Shown: piece by piece, positions 55,971 to 64,000 of the stretch | Layout of the letters: every line of letters starts with the position of its first letter | How positions within the stretch are numbered: the stretch's first letter is position 1 | Source: Methylobacterium sp. Leaf91 | Lineage (GTDB): Bacteria > Pseudomonadota > Alphaproteobacteria > Rhizobiales > Beijerinckiaceae | Reading direction: 5' to 3' | Assembly: GCF_001422815.1 (NCBI RefSeq) | Contig: NZ_LMMP01000052.1 | Location: 7,501 to 71,500 of the forward strand | DNA length: 64,000 nucleotides | Made by a program: the position numbers and the translations under genes | The notes under the pieces: generated by a model | Seen by the model: only the letters and a program-made list of their open reading frames with translations | The model's database searches: none | What the model was told of the DNA's origin: nothing

Positions 55971-56255
55971 TCAGTGGAGGCTGACGGCGAAAAGGTCGTT
56001 GGCCATGGCGTTGGCGACGATCGCATCCCGCGAATCGGCGAGGAGGATCGGAGCTCCGCTGGCCGAGAGCAGGGCGAACAGGTCGAGGCCCGGCGACAGT
56101 TCGGGAGCCTGCGGGAACAGCCGCTTCACCTCATCGGAACGGATCGGGCGCACATAGGCAATGTGGCCTTCGCCGAGGGCGGCGAGATCGGCAGCATTGA
56201 ATTCGGCCGGGTCGAGATCGGCCTGGGTGATCGGGTTCGCATTGAAATCGGTCAT
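55971..56255 (-). CDS. DUF1150 family protein
   Basis: A 94-residue acidic protein of DUF1150, found beside Hsp20-type chaperone genes in Rhizobiales. GHIAYVRPIRSDEVKRLFP and FALLSASGAPILLADSRDAAI-like C-terminus mark the family. Function is not established. It lies 79 bases downstream of the Hsp20 gene on the same strand and is probably co-transcribed. ATG 56255 has GAAAGGAGGG 7 bases upstream. Confidence 0.88.
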   Translation of the reverse strand: MTDFNANPITQADLDPAEFNAADLAALGEGHIAYVRPIRSDEVKRLFPQAPELSPGLDLFALLSASGAPILLADSRDAIVANAMANDLFAVSLH

Positions 56256-56334
56256 GATGCCCTCCTTTCGAGGCAGAGCGTATAGGATCGGCGCCGCGTT
56301 CGGCCCGTAACCCGGGTGAAAACTCAGTGTGCCC

Positions 56335-56772
56335 TCAGACCTCGTCGCGCGACGCGATGGCGATCTTGCGGACGATCCGCTCCGGCTCGGGGCGGGTCAG
56401 ATCGATGGACAGGAGCCCGTTCGAAAGGTCCGCGCCCATCACCTCCATGCCGTCGGCGAGAAGAAACGCACGCTGGAACTGACGCGCGGCGATGCCTCGG
56501 TGCAGGAATTGCCGCGCCTTGTCGTCGACTTGCCGCCCTCGCACCACGAGTTGGTTCTCCTCCAGCATCACGTCGAGCTGGTCCCGGGTGAACCCGGCCA
56601 CCGCGAGAGTGATCCGCAGCCGCTCCGGTTGATCGTCGGAACGGGCCACCCGCTCGATATTGTAGGGCGGATACCCATCATTGGCCGCCTTCGACACGCG
56701 GTCGAGGGCCTGTTCGATTTCGTCGAAGCCGAGAAGAAACGGATGTCCGAACGGTGAAGGCCGTGTGGTCAC
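56335..56772 (-). CDS. Small heat-shock protein, Hsp20/IbpA family
   Basis: A 145-residue alpha-crystallin-domain chaperone. The N-terminus (PFLLGFDEIEQALDRV) and YPPYNIER are shared with IbpA; the crystallin domain runs from about 40 to 130 with LRITLAVAGFTRDQLDV and ends in LSIDLTRPEPE. It holds aggregating proteins for refolding by DnaK. Start GTG 56772 has AAGGA 9 bases upstream and gives MTTRPSPFGHPF, as in homologues. The upstream 600-base spacer should carry a heat-shock promoter or a ROSE-like element, but neither could be proven by eye. Confidence 0.92.
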   Translation of the reverse strand: MTTRPSPFGHPFLLGFDEIEQALDRVSKAANDGYPPYNIERVARSDDQPERLRITLAVAGFTRDQLDVMLEENQLVVRGRQVDDKARQFLHRGIAARQFQRAFLLADGMEVMGADLSNGLLSIDLTRPEPERIVRKIAIASRDEV

Positions 56773-57386
56773 GTGATCTAGTCCTTGGCGAAGCCCCGGG
56801 GTCGATAGATGAGGCACTTCGATCTGTCGGAGCCCGCCTGAAGCAGCACTCCTCCCGGCGGTCGTCTGCCGGTCTCCGCGATATGGAGATGTGGAAAAGC
56901 GGCATCAAGGGCACCGCCGTCAGACCGGTCCTCGCGTCGACTCGCCTCCCTGACCGCACGGAAATGTCGAGCCCGAAGATCAGCGGAGCGGACAGGAAGA
57001 GGCTGTGGATGTCGCCAAAAAGGGAAACCTGGGATGATCAAGCAATTGACATGGGAGCATTAGGCAATCCCTTCGCTGCGCCGAGCGTCGCAGTAACAGT
57101 TTGGAACTGCTCTGATTTTCAGCGCAAAGCTTGATCTTACAGGAACAACTCGGATACTCCGCGCCACGTCGAACGATGCGGCGGTGCGAGCGCCGGGCGT
57201 CATGCGTCAGGTTGGAGCGGCACCGCACCGCGAGCGTCGCGCTCAATGCCAGAGGAACCGCCGAAGACGATCCCCCTGGGGGTCTCTGCGATTGCCGTTC
57301 GCGAAGGCGCATCGACGCAGGCAACCTGGGCAGGCAACTTGGGCATGCGACTTGGGACTGCCGTAACCGAGGAGAATCGGACCGTT
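56773..57386. other. Spacer between hsp20 and an exported-protein gene
   Basis: A 614-base region with divergent genes at its ends. Frames in it are short, Arg/Ser-rich and not convincing. It should hold the hsp20 promoter (minus) and a promoter for the plus-strand exported protein and exbB. No repeats or RNA genes seen. Confidence 0.5.
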
Positions 57387-57863
57387 ATGAACGAGGCGCA
57401 CTGCGTGACCGAATTCCCATCCTTCCCGGCCGGCCGTGCCATTGGCGCCGCGCTGATCGCCGCTGCCCTTTCGGTGGGATGGGGCGCGCCCGCCGTCGCC
57501 CAGGATGCGAAACCCAGCCCTCTGAAGCTCGAGCTCAACCGTCTTGAGCCGGCGGGCGAGGCGTGCCGCACCTATCTCCTCGTGGACAACAGCCGCGGCC
57601 CCGCGCTGAAATCCCTCAAGCTCGACCTCTTCGCGTTCGATACGGAAGGCGTCGCGCAGAAGCGCCTCGCCGTCGAACTCGGCCCCATCCAAGACCGAAA
57701 GACCATGGTGCGGCTGTTCGATTTCCCGGCCCTTTCCTGCCCGAAGATCGGCCGCGTCCTCCTGAACGACGTGCTCGCCTGCGAAGGCGGCGAGGCCAGC
57801 CGCGAGACATGCCTCGACCGGATCGAGACCGAGAGCAAGACGAGCGCGAGCTTCACGCGCTGA
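57387..57863 (+). CDS. Exported four-cysteine protein upstream of exbB
   Basis: A 158-residue protein of unknown function. A signal peptide spans residues ~15-38 (AIGAALIAAALSVGWGAPAVAQ, cleavage near VAQ-DA). The mature part contains four cysteines (GEACRTYLL, LSCPKIG, LACEGG, ETCLDR), enough for two disulphides in the periplasm, and a beta-rich middle (SLKLDLFAFDTEGVAQKR). ATG 57387 has GAGGAG about 11 bases upstream. It is 89 bases before exbB and is likely part of the ExbB-ExbD-TonB operon, so it may help energy transduction or bind the transported ligand. Confidence 0.8.
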   Translation: MNEAHCVTEFPSFPAGRAIGAALIAAALSVGWGAPAVAQDAKPSPLKLELNRLEPAGEACRTYLLVDNSRGPALKSLKLDLFAFDTEGVAQKRLAVELGPIQDRKTMVRLFDFPALSCPKIGRVLLNDVLACEGGEASRETCLDRIETESKTSASFTR

Positions 57864-57952
57864 TCCCACGGGCTGACACGCCGACCTTCTGATTGCCGAT
57901 CCGGTCGCCCCTCGGCGATCGCCACCACCCAACGAACCCCGAGGAGCCCGCC

Positions 57953-58645
<693 letters not shown>

Positions 58646-58756
58646 CGCGGCGACTCCCAAGCAACGAACATTCCATGGCCGGCGCGGACGCGACGGCACG
58701 ATGACGACATGCGGCGGGCCATCGAGCCGGCCGCCGAAGCCCCGGAGGGCTAAACG

Positions 58757-59239
58757 ATGGGTATGGGTTCGGTCCGCGCCAGCGGCGGCGGCGATGACGA
58801 GGATGACCTCGATTCCGCGCCGATGTCTGAGATCAACGTCACCCCGATGGTGGACGTGATGCTGGTGCTGCTGATCATCTTCATGGTGGCGGCACCGCTG
58901 ATGACGACGGGCGTGCCGGTGCAATTGCCCAAGACCACCGCCGCCAAGGTCGCACAGGCTAAGAAGCCCCTGGAGATTTCCATCGACAAGGAAGGCAAGC
59001 CGTTCCTGGCCAAGGACGAGCTGACAGCGGAGACGATCATGCCGCGCCTGAAGGCGCTGGCGGCGGAAGACCCGTCCCAGGTCATGCTGGTGCGCGGAGA
59101 CAAGGACGTGCCCTACGGCAAGATCATGGAAGTGATGGGCCTCGTCGGCCAGGCCGGCTTCACCAAGGTGTCCCTCATCGCGCAATCCCCGGGCGGAGCG
59201 CTTCCGGCGGCCCCTGCGGCGAGCGGAGCGACGCGGTAG
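58757..59239 (+). CDS. exbD: ExbD/TolR biopolymer transport protein
   Basis: Single-span partner of ExbB (160 residues). The acidic N-terminus (GGGDDEDDLDSAP) precedes SEINVTPMVDVMLVLLIIFM, whose Asp is the proton-carrying residue, and a periplasmic domain runs from about 50 on. The C-terminal GALPAAPAASGATR is a low-complexity tail. GGAGGG lies 7 bases before ATG 58757, 111 bases after exbB. Confidence 0.92.
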   Translation: MGMGSVRASGGGDDEDDLDSAPMSEINVTPMVDVMLVLLIIFMVAAPLMTTGVPVQLPKTTAAKVAQAKKPLEISIDKEGKPFLAKDELTAETIMPRLKALAAEDPSQVMLVRGDKDVPYGKIMEVMGLVGQAGFTKVSLIAQSPGGALPAAPAASGATR

Positions 59240-59244
59240 ACCCG

Positions 59245-60249
59245 ATGAACGCCCTCGTCTCGACACGTGAGCCCGGACAGCGAGGTCCCACGGGCCTCGC
59301 TGCGGCCTTCCTCGTGGCCTTCGTCCTGCACCTGACGGTTCTGGCGGGCATGATGCTGTTCGGCCAGCCACCCAAGGCGCCACCCGGCGAGAACACGATC
59401 ACCATCGATCTAGCGCCGCAATCGACCGAGGCCGAAGCCCCGTCCGCCCCCGCCATGACGGAGGCGGTGCCTCCCCCGGCGGAAGAATCCCCCGTCGAGA
59501 CGCCGGACGTCCTCGAAGAGGTGCAGCCGCCGGAGATGGCGGAGGTGACGCCGCCCGAGACTGCGGAAGTCCCACCCGAAGAGACTCAGCCCATCGTCAC
59601 GCCCGACACGATCACGGAGGTACCGCCGGAGGAGCAGGTCGTGACTTCCACCGCCGAAGTGGCCGAGCCCCTCGCTCCCCCGCCGCCCGTCGTGGCCAAG
59701 CCGCCCGAGCCGGTGAAGCCGCCCAAGCCCGTCGAGATCGTCAAACCGAAGCCGAAGCCCGATCCCAAGATCGAGGCGAAGCGTCAGGAGGAACTGGAAG
59801 CCAAGCGCGAGGCCATTCGCGAAGCAAAGCTGAAGGCGGCCAAGGAGGCCAAGCTGAGGGCTGCGCGTGAGACCAGCCGACGCGCCGCTCAGGAGGGCGG
59901 TCCGAGCAGCTCGGCCTCGTCCGCGAGGCAGGCGAGCACGGGCTCATCCGCCTCCGGCAACGATCCCAGCGCCCTGCGTCAATGGCAGGGAGCCCTCGCC
60001 TCGGCCATCAATGGGCGCATGAACCGTAACGCGGCGGCGGGGACGGCGGGCGGTACCGCCGTGGTGCGCTTCACCGTCTCGCGGTCGGGTCAGGTGCTCA
60101 GTGCCGGGCTCGCCAGCAGCAGCGGCATCAGCGTCATCGACGGGGCGGCGCTTGCCGCCGTGCGCGGATCGCTGCCGGCGGCTCCTCCTGGCGTCACCGT
60201 GAGCAGCCTCGCCGTCACCGTCCCCATGCGCTTCCGGCCAGGCGGCTGA
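59245..60249 (+). CDS. tonB: TonB-like energy transducer
   Basis: A 334-residue TonB-family protein. One N-terminal span (residues ~14-36) is followed by a Pro/Glu-rich rod (PPPAEESPVETPDVLEE, PPEPVKPPKPVEIVKPKPKP), a charged Lys/Ala/Glu helix (residues ~175-220), and a TonB-type C-terminal domain (245-334) with RFTVSRSGQVLSAGLASSSG. The rod spans the periplasm and the C-domain contacts TonB-dependent receptors or, in TolA-like variants, Pal. It begins 5 bases after exbD; no TonB-dependent receptor gene is in the window. Confidence 0.92.
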   Translation: MNALVSTREPGQRGPTGLAAAFLVAFVLHLTVLAGMMLFGQPPKAPPGENTITIDLAPQSTEAEAPSAPAMTEAVPPPAEESPVETPDVLEEVQPPEMAEVTPPETAEVPPEETQPIVTPDTITEVPPEEQVVTSTAEVAEPLAPPPPVVAKPPEPVKPPKPVEIVKPKPKPDPKIEAKRQEELEAKREAIREAKLKAAKEAKLRAARETSRRAAQEGGPSSSASSARQASTGSSASGNDPSALRQWQGALASAINGRMNRNAAAGTAGGTAVVRFTVSRSGQVLSAGLASSSGISVIDGAALAAVRGSLPAAPPGVTVSSLAVTVPMRFRPGG

Positions 60250-60262
60250 GCCGGGAGGGGCG

Positions 60263-60787
60263 GTGGCAGTCTGGTTCACCAGCGATACGCATTTCGGCGA
60301 CCGGCGTGCGCTGAATATCGACCGCCGCCCTTATTCGGACCTCGCGGCCCATGATGCCGGGTTGATCGCCAACTGGAACGAGAGGATCGCACCCGACGAC
60401 ACGGTCTGGCATCTCGGCGACGTCGCGCTCGGCCCCTCCGACACGCGCATCGCCGAGATCGTCGGCTCACTCAACGGCGTGAAGCACCTCATCATCGGCA
60501 ACAATGACGGGCCCGGCACGCTGGCGCTGCAAGCCTGGGCCTCGGTGGGCCATTATGCAGAGATCGACGTGGACGGACGCCAGCTCGTGCTCTGCCATTA
60601 TGCGTTCCGAACCTGGAACGGCATTGGGCGGGGCGCACTCAACCTACACGGCCATTCGCACGGCAAGCTCGCGCCGGCCCCGCGCCAGTACGATGTCGGG
60701 GTCGACGTTCATGCCTGCGCCCCGGTGCGACTCGACGAAATTCTGGTTTCTCGCAGGCGCAAGAAACTTGCGGAACCTTCGCCGTGA
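60263..60787 (+). CDS. Small calcineurin-like metallophosphoesterase
   Basis: A 174-residue phosphoesterase of the minimal calcineurin type. Metal-binding motifs in order: SDTHFGD (8-14 region), HLGDVALG, GNNDGPG (N and D), LCHYAF and LHGHSHG. This is the compact form found in Rhizobiales and phages; a nucleotide or RNA-end substrate is possible but unproven. Start GTG 60263 follows the tonB stop by 13 bases, so it can belong to the same operon. Confidence 0.87.
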   Translation: MAVWFTSDTHFGDRRALNIDRRPYSDLAAHDAGLIANWNERIAPDDTVWHLGDVALGPSDTRIAEIVGSLNGVKHLIIGNNDGPGTLALQAWASVGHYAEIDVDGRQLVLCHYAFRTWNGIGRGALNLHGHSHGKLAPAPRQYDVGVDVHACAPVRLDEILVSRRRKKLAEPSP

Positions 60788-60907
60788 GTTCGCCGTTTGT
60801 GACGCAGACTGGACGATAGGGACGTGTCTTTGGCGCTAACCTTGCTCTGGCACTGAACTCGAAAGACGGACATCCGCCTTCAACGAGACGCACAATTGGA
60901 TTTCCCC

Positions 60908-61222
60908 ATGCGCTTCGCTCCTGCAACGCCCATCGCCGCATTTGGCTTCGTGCTGTGCATGATCACTCCGATACTGGCGGCGCCGTCATGCCTCCAGGGT
61001 GAACGGAAGGTCCAGGAAGCCGCAGCCCTTCGCTACCAGGCCCGTGAAGAAGCGCGGCTCGGTAATCGCGACCGGGTCTGCGACACGCTCGATGAAGTGG
61101 GCGATCGCTACGAAGAGGCCAAGGACGCGTTCGAGGATTGCGGTGCCGGCATCGTCGCCATCGACCTACGCAGCGAAACGCGGGCTTTGCGCGCAGCAAA
61201 ATCTGTCAATCGCTGCGACTGA
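60908..61222 (+). CDS. Small exported protein
   Basis: A 104-residue protein starting MRFAPATPIAAFGFVLCM, a signal peptide with cleavage near LAA-PS. The mature ~77 residues contain four cysteines (PSCLQGE, RVCDTLD, EDCGAG, NRCD), likely disulphide-bonded in the periplasm, and a helical charged middle (ALRYQAREEARLGNRDR). No family was recognised. The ATG lies 12 bases after a TTG in the same frame; neither has a strong ribosome binding site. Confidence 0.7.
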   Translation: MRFAPATPIAAFGFVLCMITPILAAPSCLQGERKVQEAAALRYQAREEARLGNRDRVCDTLDEVGDRYEEAKDAFEDCGAGIVAIDLRSETRALRAAKSVNRCD

Positions 61223-61412
61223 ACTCTGCGGCCGGGATGCCGATACTCCTTCCCGGCCACGCGGTACTGAATATCAGTATCTGACAACACTTTCCCATAT
61301 GCGGATATTTTCCGCACGTGCCGACCCGGTGCGGCCACGCACAGCCACGCTTTTCCGTTCACATCACAGATCAAGGAACGACGGAGGACTTGTCCGTCGG
61401 GAGGCCAAACCC

Positions 61413-61568
61413 ATGAACGCATCCGCCCAGCATAGCGATCTCTCCCTGCTTTCGTCCCAGGCTACGCATACGGCTGCAACCGGTCCGTCCTTCGCCGCAG
61501 CCTTGTGCGGCTTCCTCTCGACGACGGTCGCCACGACGATGGTGATGTTCCTGCTCAGCAGCCTCTGA
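61413..61568 (+). CDS. Single-span membrane miniprotein
   Basis: A 51-residue protein with a polar N-terminal half (NASAQHSDLSLLSSQATHTA) and one hydrophobic span near the C-terminus (FAAALCGFLSTTVATTMVMFLLSSL). GGGAGG lies 8 bases before ATG 61413. No family recognised. Its neighbour on the opposite strand also encodes a short membrane protein, so the stretch 60.9-61.9 kb is a cluster of small envelope proteins. Confidence 0.62.
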   Translation: MNASAQHSDLSLLSSQATHTAATGPSFAAALCGFLSTTVATTMVMFLLSSL

Positions 61569-61581
61569 TCGAGCGCCGCGG

Positions 61582-61836
61582 CTACGGGGCGACGAACCAG
61601 AACCGTCGCCTGGAGAACAGCATGTCCGCGTTGCCGACGCTCTGGTCGCCCTGGGGACGAGCCGGGACCAGACTGCAGGGAGGCACGATCCGCGGCGGTG
61701 CAGCGGGGAGCAGAAGCGCCGACGAGACCGGATGAAGACCGAGCTTGGTCTGTACCTCCGGATGACGCACGGCGACGATGGTCACGATTCCGGCGATGAG
61801 ACCTCCGGCGAGCGTACCGAGCAGAAAATTCATCAT
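61582..61836 (-). CDS. Short membrane protein
   Basis: An 84-residue protein starting MMNFLLGTLAGGLIAGIVT, one hydrophobic span in residues 3-23, followed by a charged Arg/Pro-rich tail (APPRIVPPCSLVPARP). A frame 27 codons longer is open upstream. No family recognised; coding status is moderate. It is convergent with the 51-residue gene at 61568. Confidence 0.5.
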   Translation of the reverse strand: MMNFLLGTLAGGLIAGIVTIVAVRHPEVQTKLGLHPVSSALLLPAAPPRIVPPCSLVPARPQGDQSVGNADMLFSRRRFWFVAP

Positions 61837-62136
61837 GTCAGTGAAGGGGCGTACCCATCGGGGGCCCGACTCGGCCCATCTCCAGGATGCTCGCAAAACC
61901 TGACGGATGCGTTGCAAAAAGCCGGATCTCGGTGACTATGTGTTGCAATGCACGCCATCGGTATAGGTTGATCCCGCCGGATTGATCAGGGTCGCTCCCC
62001 CGTCGCTCCGTCCTCCCCCAGCTTCCCGGCATGATTGGGGCGATCCCGCCGCCTTACCGTCTTTTAACCTTACCTCGACTACGGTCTGATTCGAGCGGCA
62101 CGAATCGGCATGGCCGCGTCGGGAGAAGGAGCGATC
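61837..62136. other. Spacer upstream of flaF
   Basis: A 300-base divergent spacer. CCGTCTTTTAACCTTACC near 62060 is AT-richer and is the likely place of the flaF promoter, but no flagellar (sigma-28 or sigma-54) consensus could be fixed by eye. Confidence 0.4.
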
Positions 62137-62496
62137 ATGTCCTATGGAGCCAGTGCCTATGCGCGGGTCGCGCAGACCGCGTTGACGCCTCGCGGCGCCG
62201 AGGCAGCTGTCCTTATCAAGGCGGCAGGTAGGCTCCAGGCAATTCAGGCGGATTGGGACAATCAGCGCCCGGCTTTGAACGATGCCTTGAACTTCAACCA
62301 GAAAGTCTGGACCATCATCGCCGGCTCCGCGACCGCGCCGGAGAATCCGTTGCCGGATTCGATCAAGACGAGCATCGCCGAACTCTCGACCTTCGTGTTC
62401 AAACGCATGATCGACACGATGATCGAACCCAAGGCTGAAAAACTGACGGCACTCATCAACATCAACCACCAGATCGCGGCCGGCCTACGGACCTGA
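62137..62496 (+). CDS. flaF: Flagellar biosynthesis regulator FlaF
   Basis: Chaperone/regulator of flagellin synthesis in Alphaproteobacteria (119 residues); FlaF is needed for flagellin translation and export. SYGASAYARVAQTALTPRG near the start, QADWDNQRPALNDALNFNQK in the middle and the C-terminal ININHQIAAGL are family marks. ATG 62137 has AGAAGGAG 6 bases upstream. In most relatives flaF lies next to flagellin and flbT; here neither is visible within 1.5 kb downstream or 2 kb upstream. Confidence 0.93.
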   Translation: MSYGASAYARVAQTALTPRGAEAAVLIKAAGRLQAIQADWDNQRPALNDALNFNQKVWTIIAGSATAPENPLPDSIKTSIAELSTFVFKRMIDTMIEPKAEKLTALININHQIAAGLRT

Positions 62497-62813
62497 CACC
62501 TCGCTGGGCACTCACGACGCGAAGCGAACGCCCATCACTGGCGTCGCAGCGGAACGTGCCTCGCTACGAGGTCAGCGGAGCCCGGATAAGTGCGGGCTCG
62601 GGCGGCGAGCCCGCCGCGCCTTGTGACGCTCACACCGCCTGAATGCATCCATTTGGGAGACCGGGTTTGTCTCGGCCGAAGCGGAGCCTTTTCGATCGTT
62701 CGCAGGCTCAGCGAGCCTGAGTTGGGCGTCCTGCGTAAGTACCAAAAGGCCGGAGCCTTCGCTCCAGCCTTACGTGTTTCCTATCGATGAATGGGGCGAT
62801 GCGTCGGCCCTGA
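62497..62813. other. Spacer with hairpins between flaF and the FlaG-like gene
   Basis: A 317-base convergent spacer. Two hairpins are visible: AGGCTCAGCGAGCCT at 62704-62718 and a longer one, AAGGC-CGGAGC / GCTCC-A-GCCTT with one mismatch, at 62746-62771, likely a shared transcription terminator. No gene seen. Confidence 0.5.
62746..62771. terminator. Probable terminator between convergent genes
   Basis: AAGGC...GCCTT and CGGAGC...GCTCC stems with one mismatch and a CTTC loop lie midway between flaF and the FlaG-like gene; A-rich on the left, weak T-rich on the right. Confidence 0.5.
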
Positions 62814-63221
62814 TCAGGCGGTCCGATCCACGGGCTGCTCGTCTTCCGTCGCCCGGAAGGCGCTGGCCCGATTCGCCGTCGCTTCCGCATAGGCGCGCGC
62901 TCTCAGGAGAGTGGCCTCGGGCAGTTGCACGACCACGTCGCCGGAATCGGGGTCCACTACCTGATACACGATGCTCTTGGTGTCCTGATCCACGGTGACC
63001 CGACGCTCATCCGCGGTGGGCAGCCCAATATCCGACTTGGACGCCGGTTCATCGGCGGCGGGTGTTTCGTCCCGGCGAACATCGAACTTCACAGGCGAGT
63101 CCAGAGGCGTGGCGACGCGCGTCACGGGCGCAGCCTTGGGCACCGGCGTCGGTGAATTCACGGATGGATTATTTGGAGCGACGGGAGCCGTCGACACCGA
63201 AGAAATACTCAGGATCGTCAT
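62814..63221 (-). CDS. FlaG-like flagellar protein
   Basis: A 135-residue protein. The N-terminal half is Pro/Ser/Thr-rich and disordered; residues ~85-120 (VDQDTKSIVYQVVDPDSGDV followed by VVQLPEATLLRARAYA) match the FlaG family C-domain, VDxDTxxVVxQxxDPxTGEVxRQxP. FlaG affects filament length in other bacteria. ATG 63221 has GAAAGG 7 bases upstream. It is convergent with flaF 317 bases away, so the two flagellar genes share a locus. Confidence 0.72.
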   Translation of the reverse strand: MTILSISSVSTAPVAPNNPSVNSPTPVPKAAPVTRVATPLDSPVKFDVRRDETPAADEPASKSDIGLPTADERRVTVDQDTKSIVYQVVDPDSGDVVVQLPEATLLRARAYAEATANRASAFRATEDEQPVDRTA

Positions 63222-63379
63222 TGCACGCCCTTTCGAAGGTGGTCGTGTCATGCAACCAAAAACGATGGCGAGGATGAATCGCTTCTTAAGATGGGCCGGT
63301 TACTCACCGCTGTTCAACAGAACGGCAAAGAAGTCGTTCAGAGAAAGCATGAAATTTTAACGATCCTACCAGCCCGCCA

Positions 63380-64000
63380 TCAGATCTCCACCGGCGCGGG
63401 CCCGGCCGTCCCCACCCCCTGGGGATCGAAAGCGATGCTTTTCACCACGGCATAGACGGCGCGGCCGGGCGCAAGGGCGAGATCGCGCACCGAGGCGCGG
63501 GTCAGGCGGGCGGCGAGCAGTACGCCGTGGCAATCGATCTGAACCATGGCGGCCGCTTCCCCGAAGGCATGGATCGAGACGACATGCCCTTCCAGAATAT
63601 TGCGCGCGCTCAAGCCGACAGGGGCTTGCGTCGCGAGGAGAACGTCCCGCGCCGGCACGCGGATGCGGACGGCTGTGCCGATGCTTCGTAGCAAGCGGGG
63701 AACCCACAGGCGACCGACGCGTCCGCTCAGACGGGTCAGGCCGGTCTCGGAATCCGTCTCCTCCACGATCATGTCGAGGATCGCACCGGCTTCGGCCTCC
63801 TGCGTAGCGAGAAGATCGGCCTGCCGGAGGACGGTATCAGCCGCTCCAACGGCAGCGACGCGACCCGCTTCGAGCACGACGACGGTGCGCGCCAGTCGCG
63901 CCACCTCCGAGACCGCGTGGCTGACATAGACGATGGGCAAGCCGGCCTCGTCGCGCAGTCGCTCGATGTAGGGAAGGATCTCAGCCTTGCGGCCCTCATC
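63380..64000 (-). CDS. modC: Molybdate ABC transporter ATP-binding protein (5' end outside window)
   Basis: C-terminal part of ModC, the ATPase of the molybdate importer; the frame runs off the window end at 64000. Visible are the end of the ABC core (DEGRKAEILPYIERLRDEAG, the D of the Walker B side, followed by VYVSHAVSEVARLA with the switch His) and then a TOBE/molybdate-binding domain with RIRVPARDVLLAT and LARPLT-like strands. 206 residues are seen. The Walker A half lies outside. No molybdenum-cofactor riboswitch can be judged. Confidence 0.93.
   Translation of the reverse strand, partial: DEGRKAEILPYIERLRDEAGLPIVYVSHAVSEVARLARTVVVLEAGRVAAVGAADTVLRQADLLATQEAEAGAILDMIVEETDSETGLTRLSGRVGRLWVPRLLRSIGTAVRIRVPARDVLLATQAPVGLSARNILEGHVVSIHAFGEAAAMVQIDCHGVLLAARLTRASVRDLALAPGRAVYAVVKSIAFDPQGVGTAGPAPVEI

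Noticed and set aside
56754-57134. 127-codon plus-strand frame in the spacer after hsp20
   Set aside because: Starts inside hsp20 antisense, lacks a ribosome binding site and shows no domain or codon bias.

Overview
The window is GC-rich, gene-dense chromosomal DNA of an alphaproteobacterium of the order Rhizobiales/Hyphomicrobiales, most probably Methylobacteriaceae (Methylobacterium or Methylorubrum type). This is inferred from protein families and gene order: an ActS/ActR (RegB/RegA) redox two-component pair, an intracellular PHA depolymerase, IalB, DUF1150, DUF1467 and DUF4164 proteins, FlaF, the 14-gene nuoA-N operon followed by birA-rnj-mce-DUF1467-proS-lolC-lolD, and the intergenic palindromes typical of these genomes. 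No rRNA, tRNA, CRISPR array, prophage or insertion sequence was recognised.

Layout. 1-11 kb: endonuclease III (cut by the window edge), purC, two exported proteins (one IalB-like), a YgjP-like metallopeptidase, PHA depolymerase, actS-actR, purS-purQ, apt and a RelE/ParE-type toxin-antitoxin pair. 11-18 kb, mostly minus strand: inositol monophosphatase, a Sel1-repeat protein, a ThiE-like protein, then the carbon-metabolism genes fba, pgk, a coiled-coil membrane protein and gap. 18-26 kb, plus strand: DUF4164, zapA, a probable 6S RNA locus, 5-formyl-THF cyclo-ligase, a YmdB-like phosphoesterase, a papain-like cysteine protease followed by a chagasin-like inhibitor, a MotA-like/OmpA-like membrane pair, and a lone glycosyltransferase. 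26-49 kb, minus strand: one long co-oriented block running from nuoA (48.7 kb) to lolD (26.2 kb), interrupted by a 444-base spacer that carries a strong rRNA-type promoter and a terminator on the opposite strand. 49-53 kb: a glycosyltransferase and an amylo-alpha-1,6-glucosidase. 53-57 kb: infC (apparently starting with ATT), a second glycosyltransferase, an alpha/beta hydrolase, DUF1150 and Hsp20. 57-60 kb: an exported protein with exbB-exbD-tonB and a small phosphoesterase. 60-64 kb: small exported or membrane proteins, flaF, a FlaG-like protein and the C-terminal part of modC.

Functionally the core is central energy and carbon metabolism: complex I, lower glycolysis/gluconeogenesis, glucan and PHA turnover, and redox sensing. 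Envelope functions (Lol export, ExbBD-TonB, MotA/OmpA-like pair) are scattered between. The most unusual locus is the papain-like protease plus chagasin-like inhibitor at 20.9-22.2 kb, which looks like a self-contained protease/antiprotease module. Other points worth checking are the candidate small RNA at about 29.79-29.94 kb, the ATT start of infC, a 34-residue membrane miniprotein at 24.4 kb, a ThiE-like protein lacking the usual phosphate-binding motif, and lineage-specific additions to NuoE (long C-terminal tail) and NuoL (histidine-rich loop).
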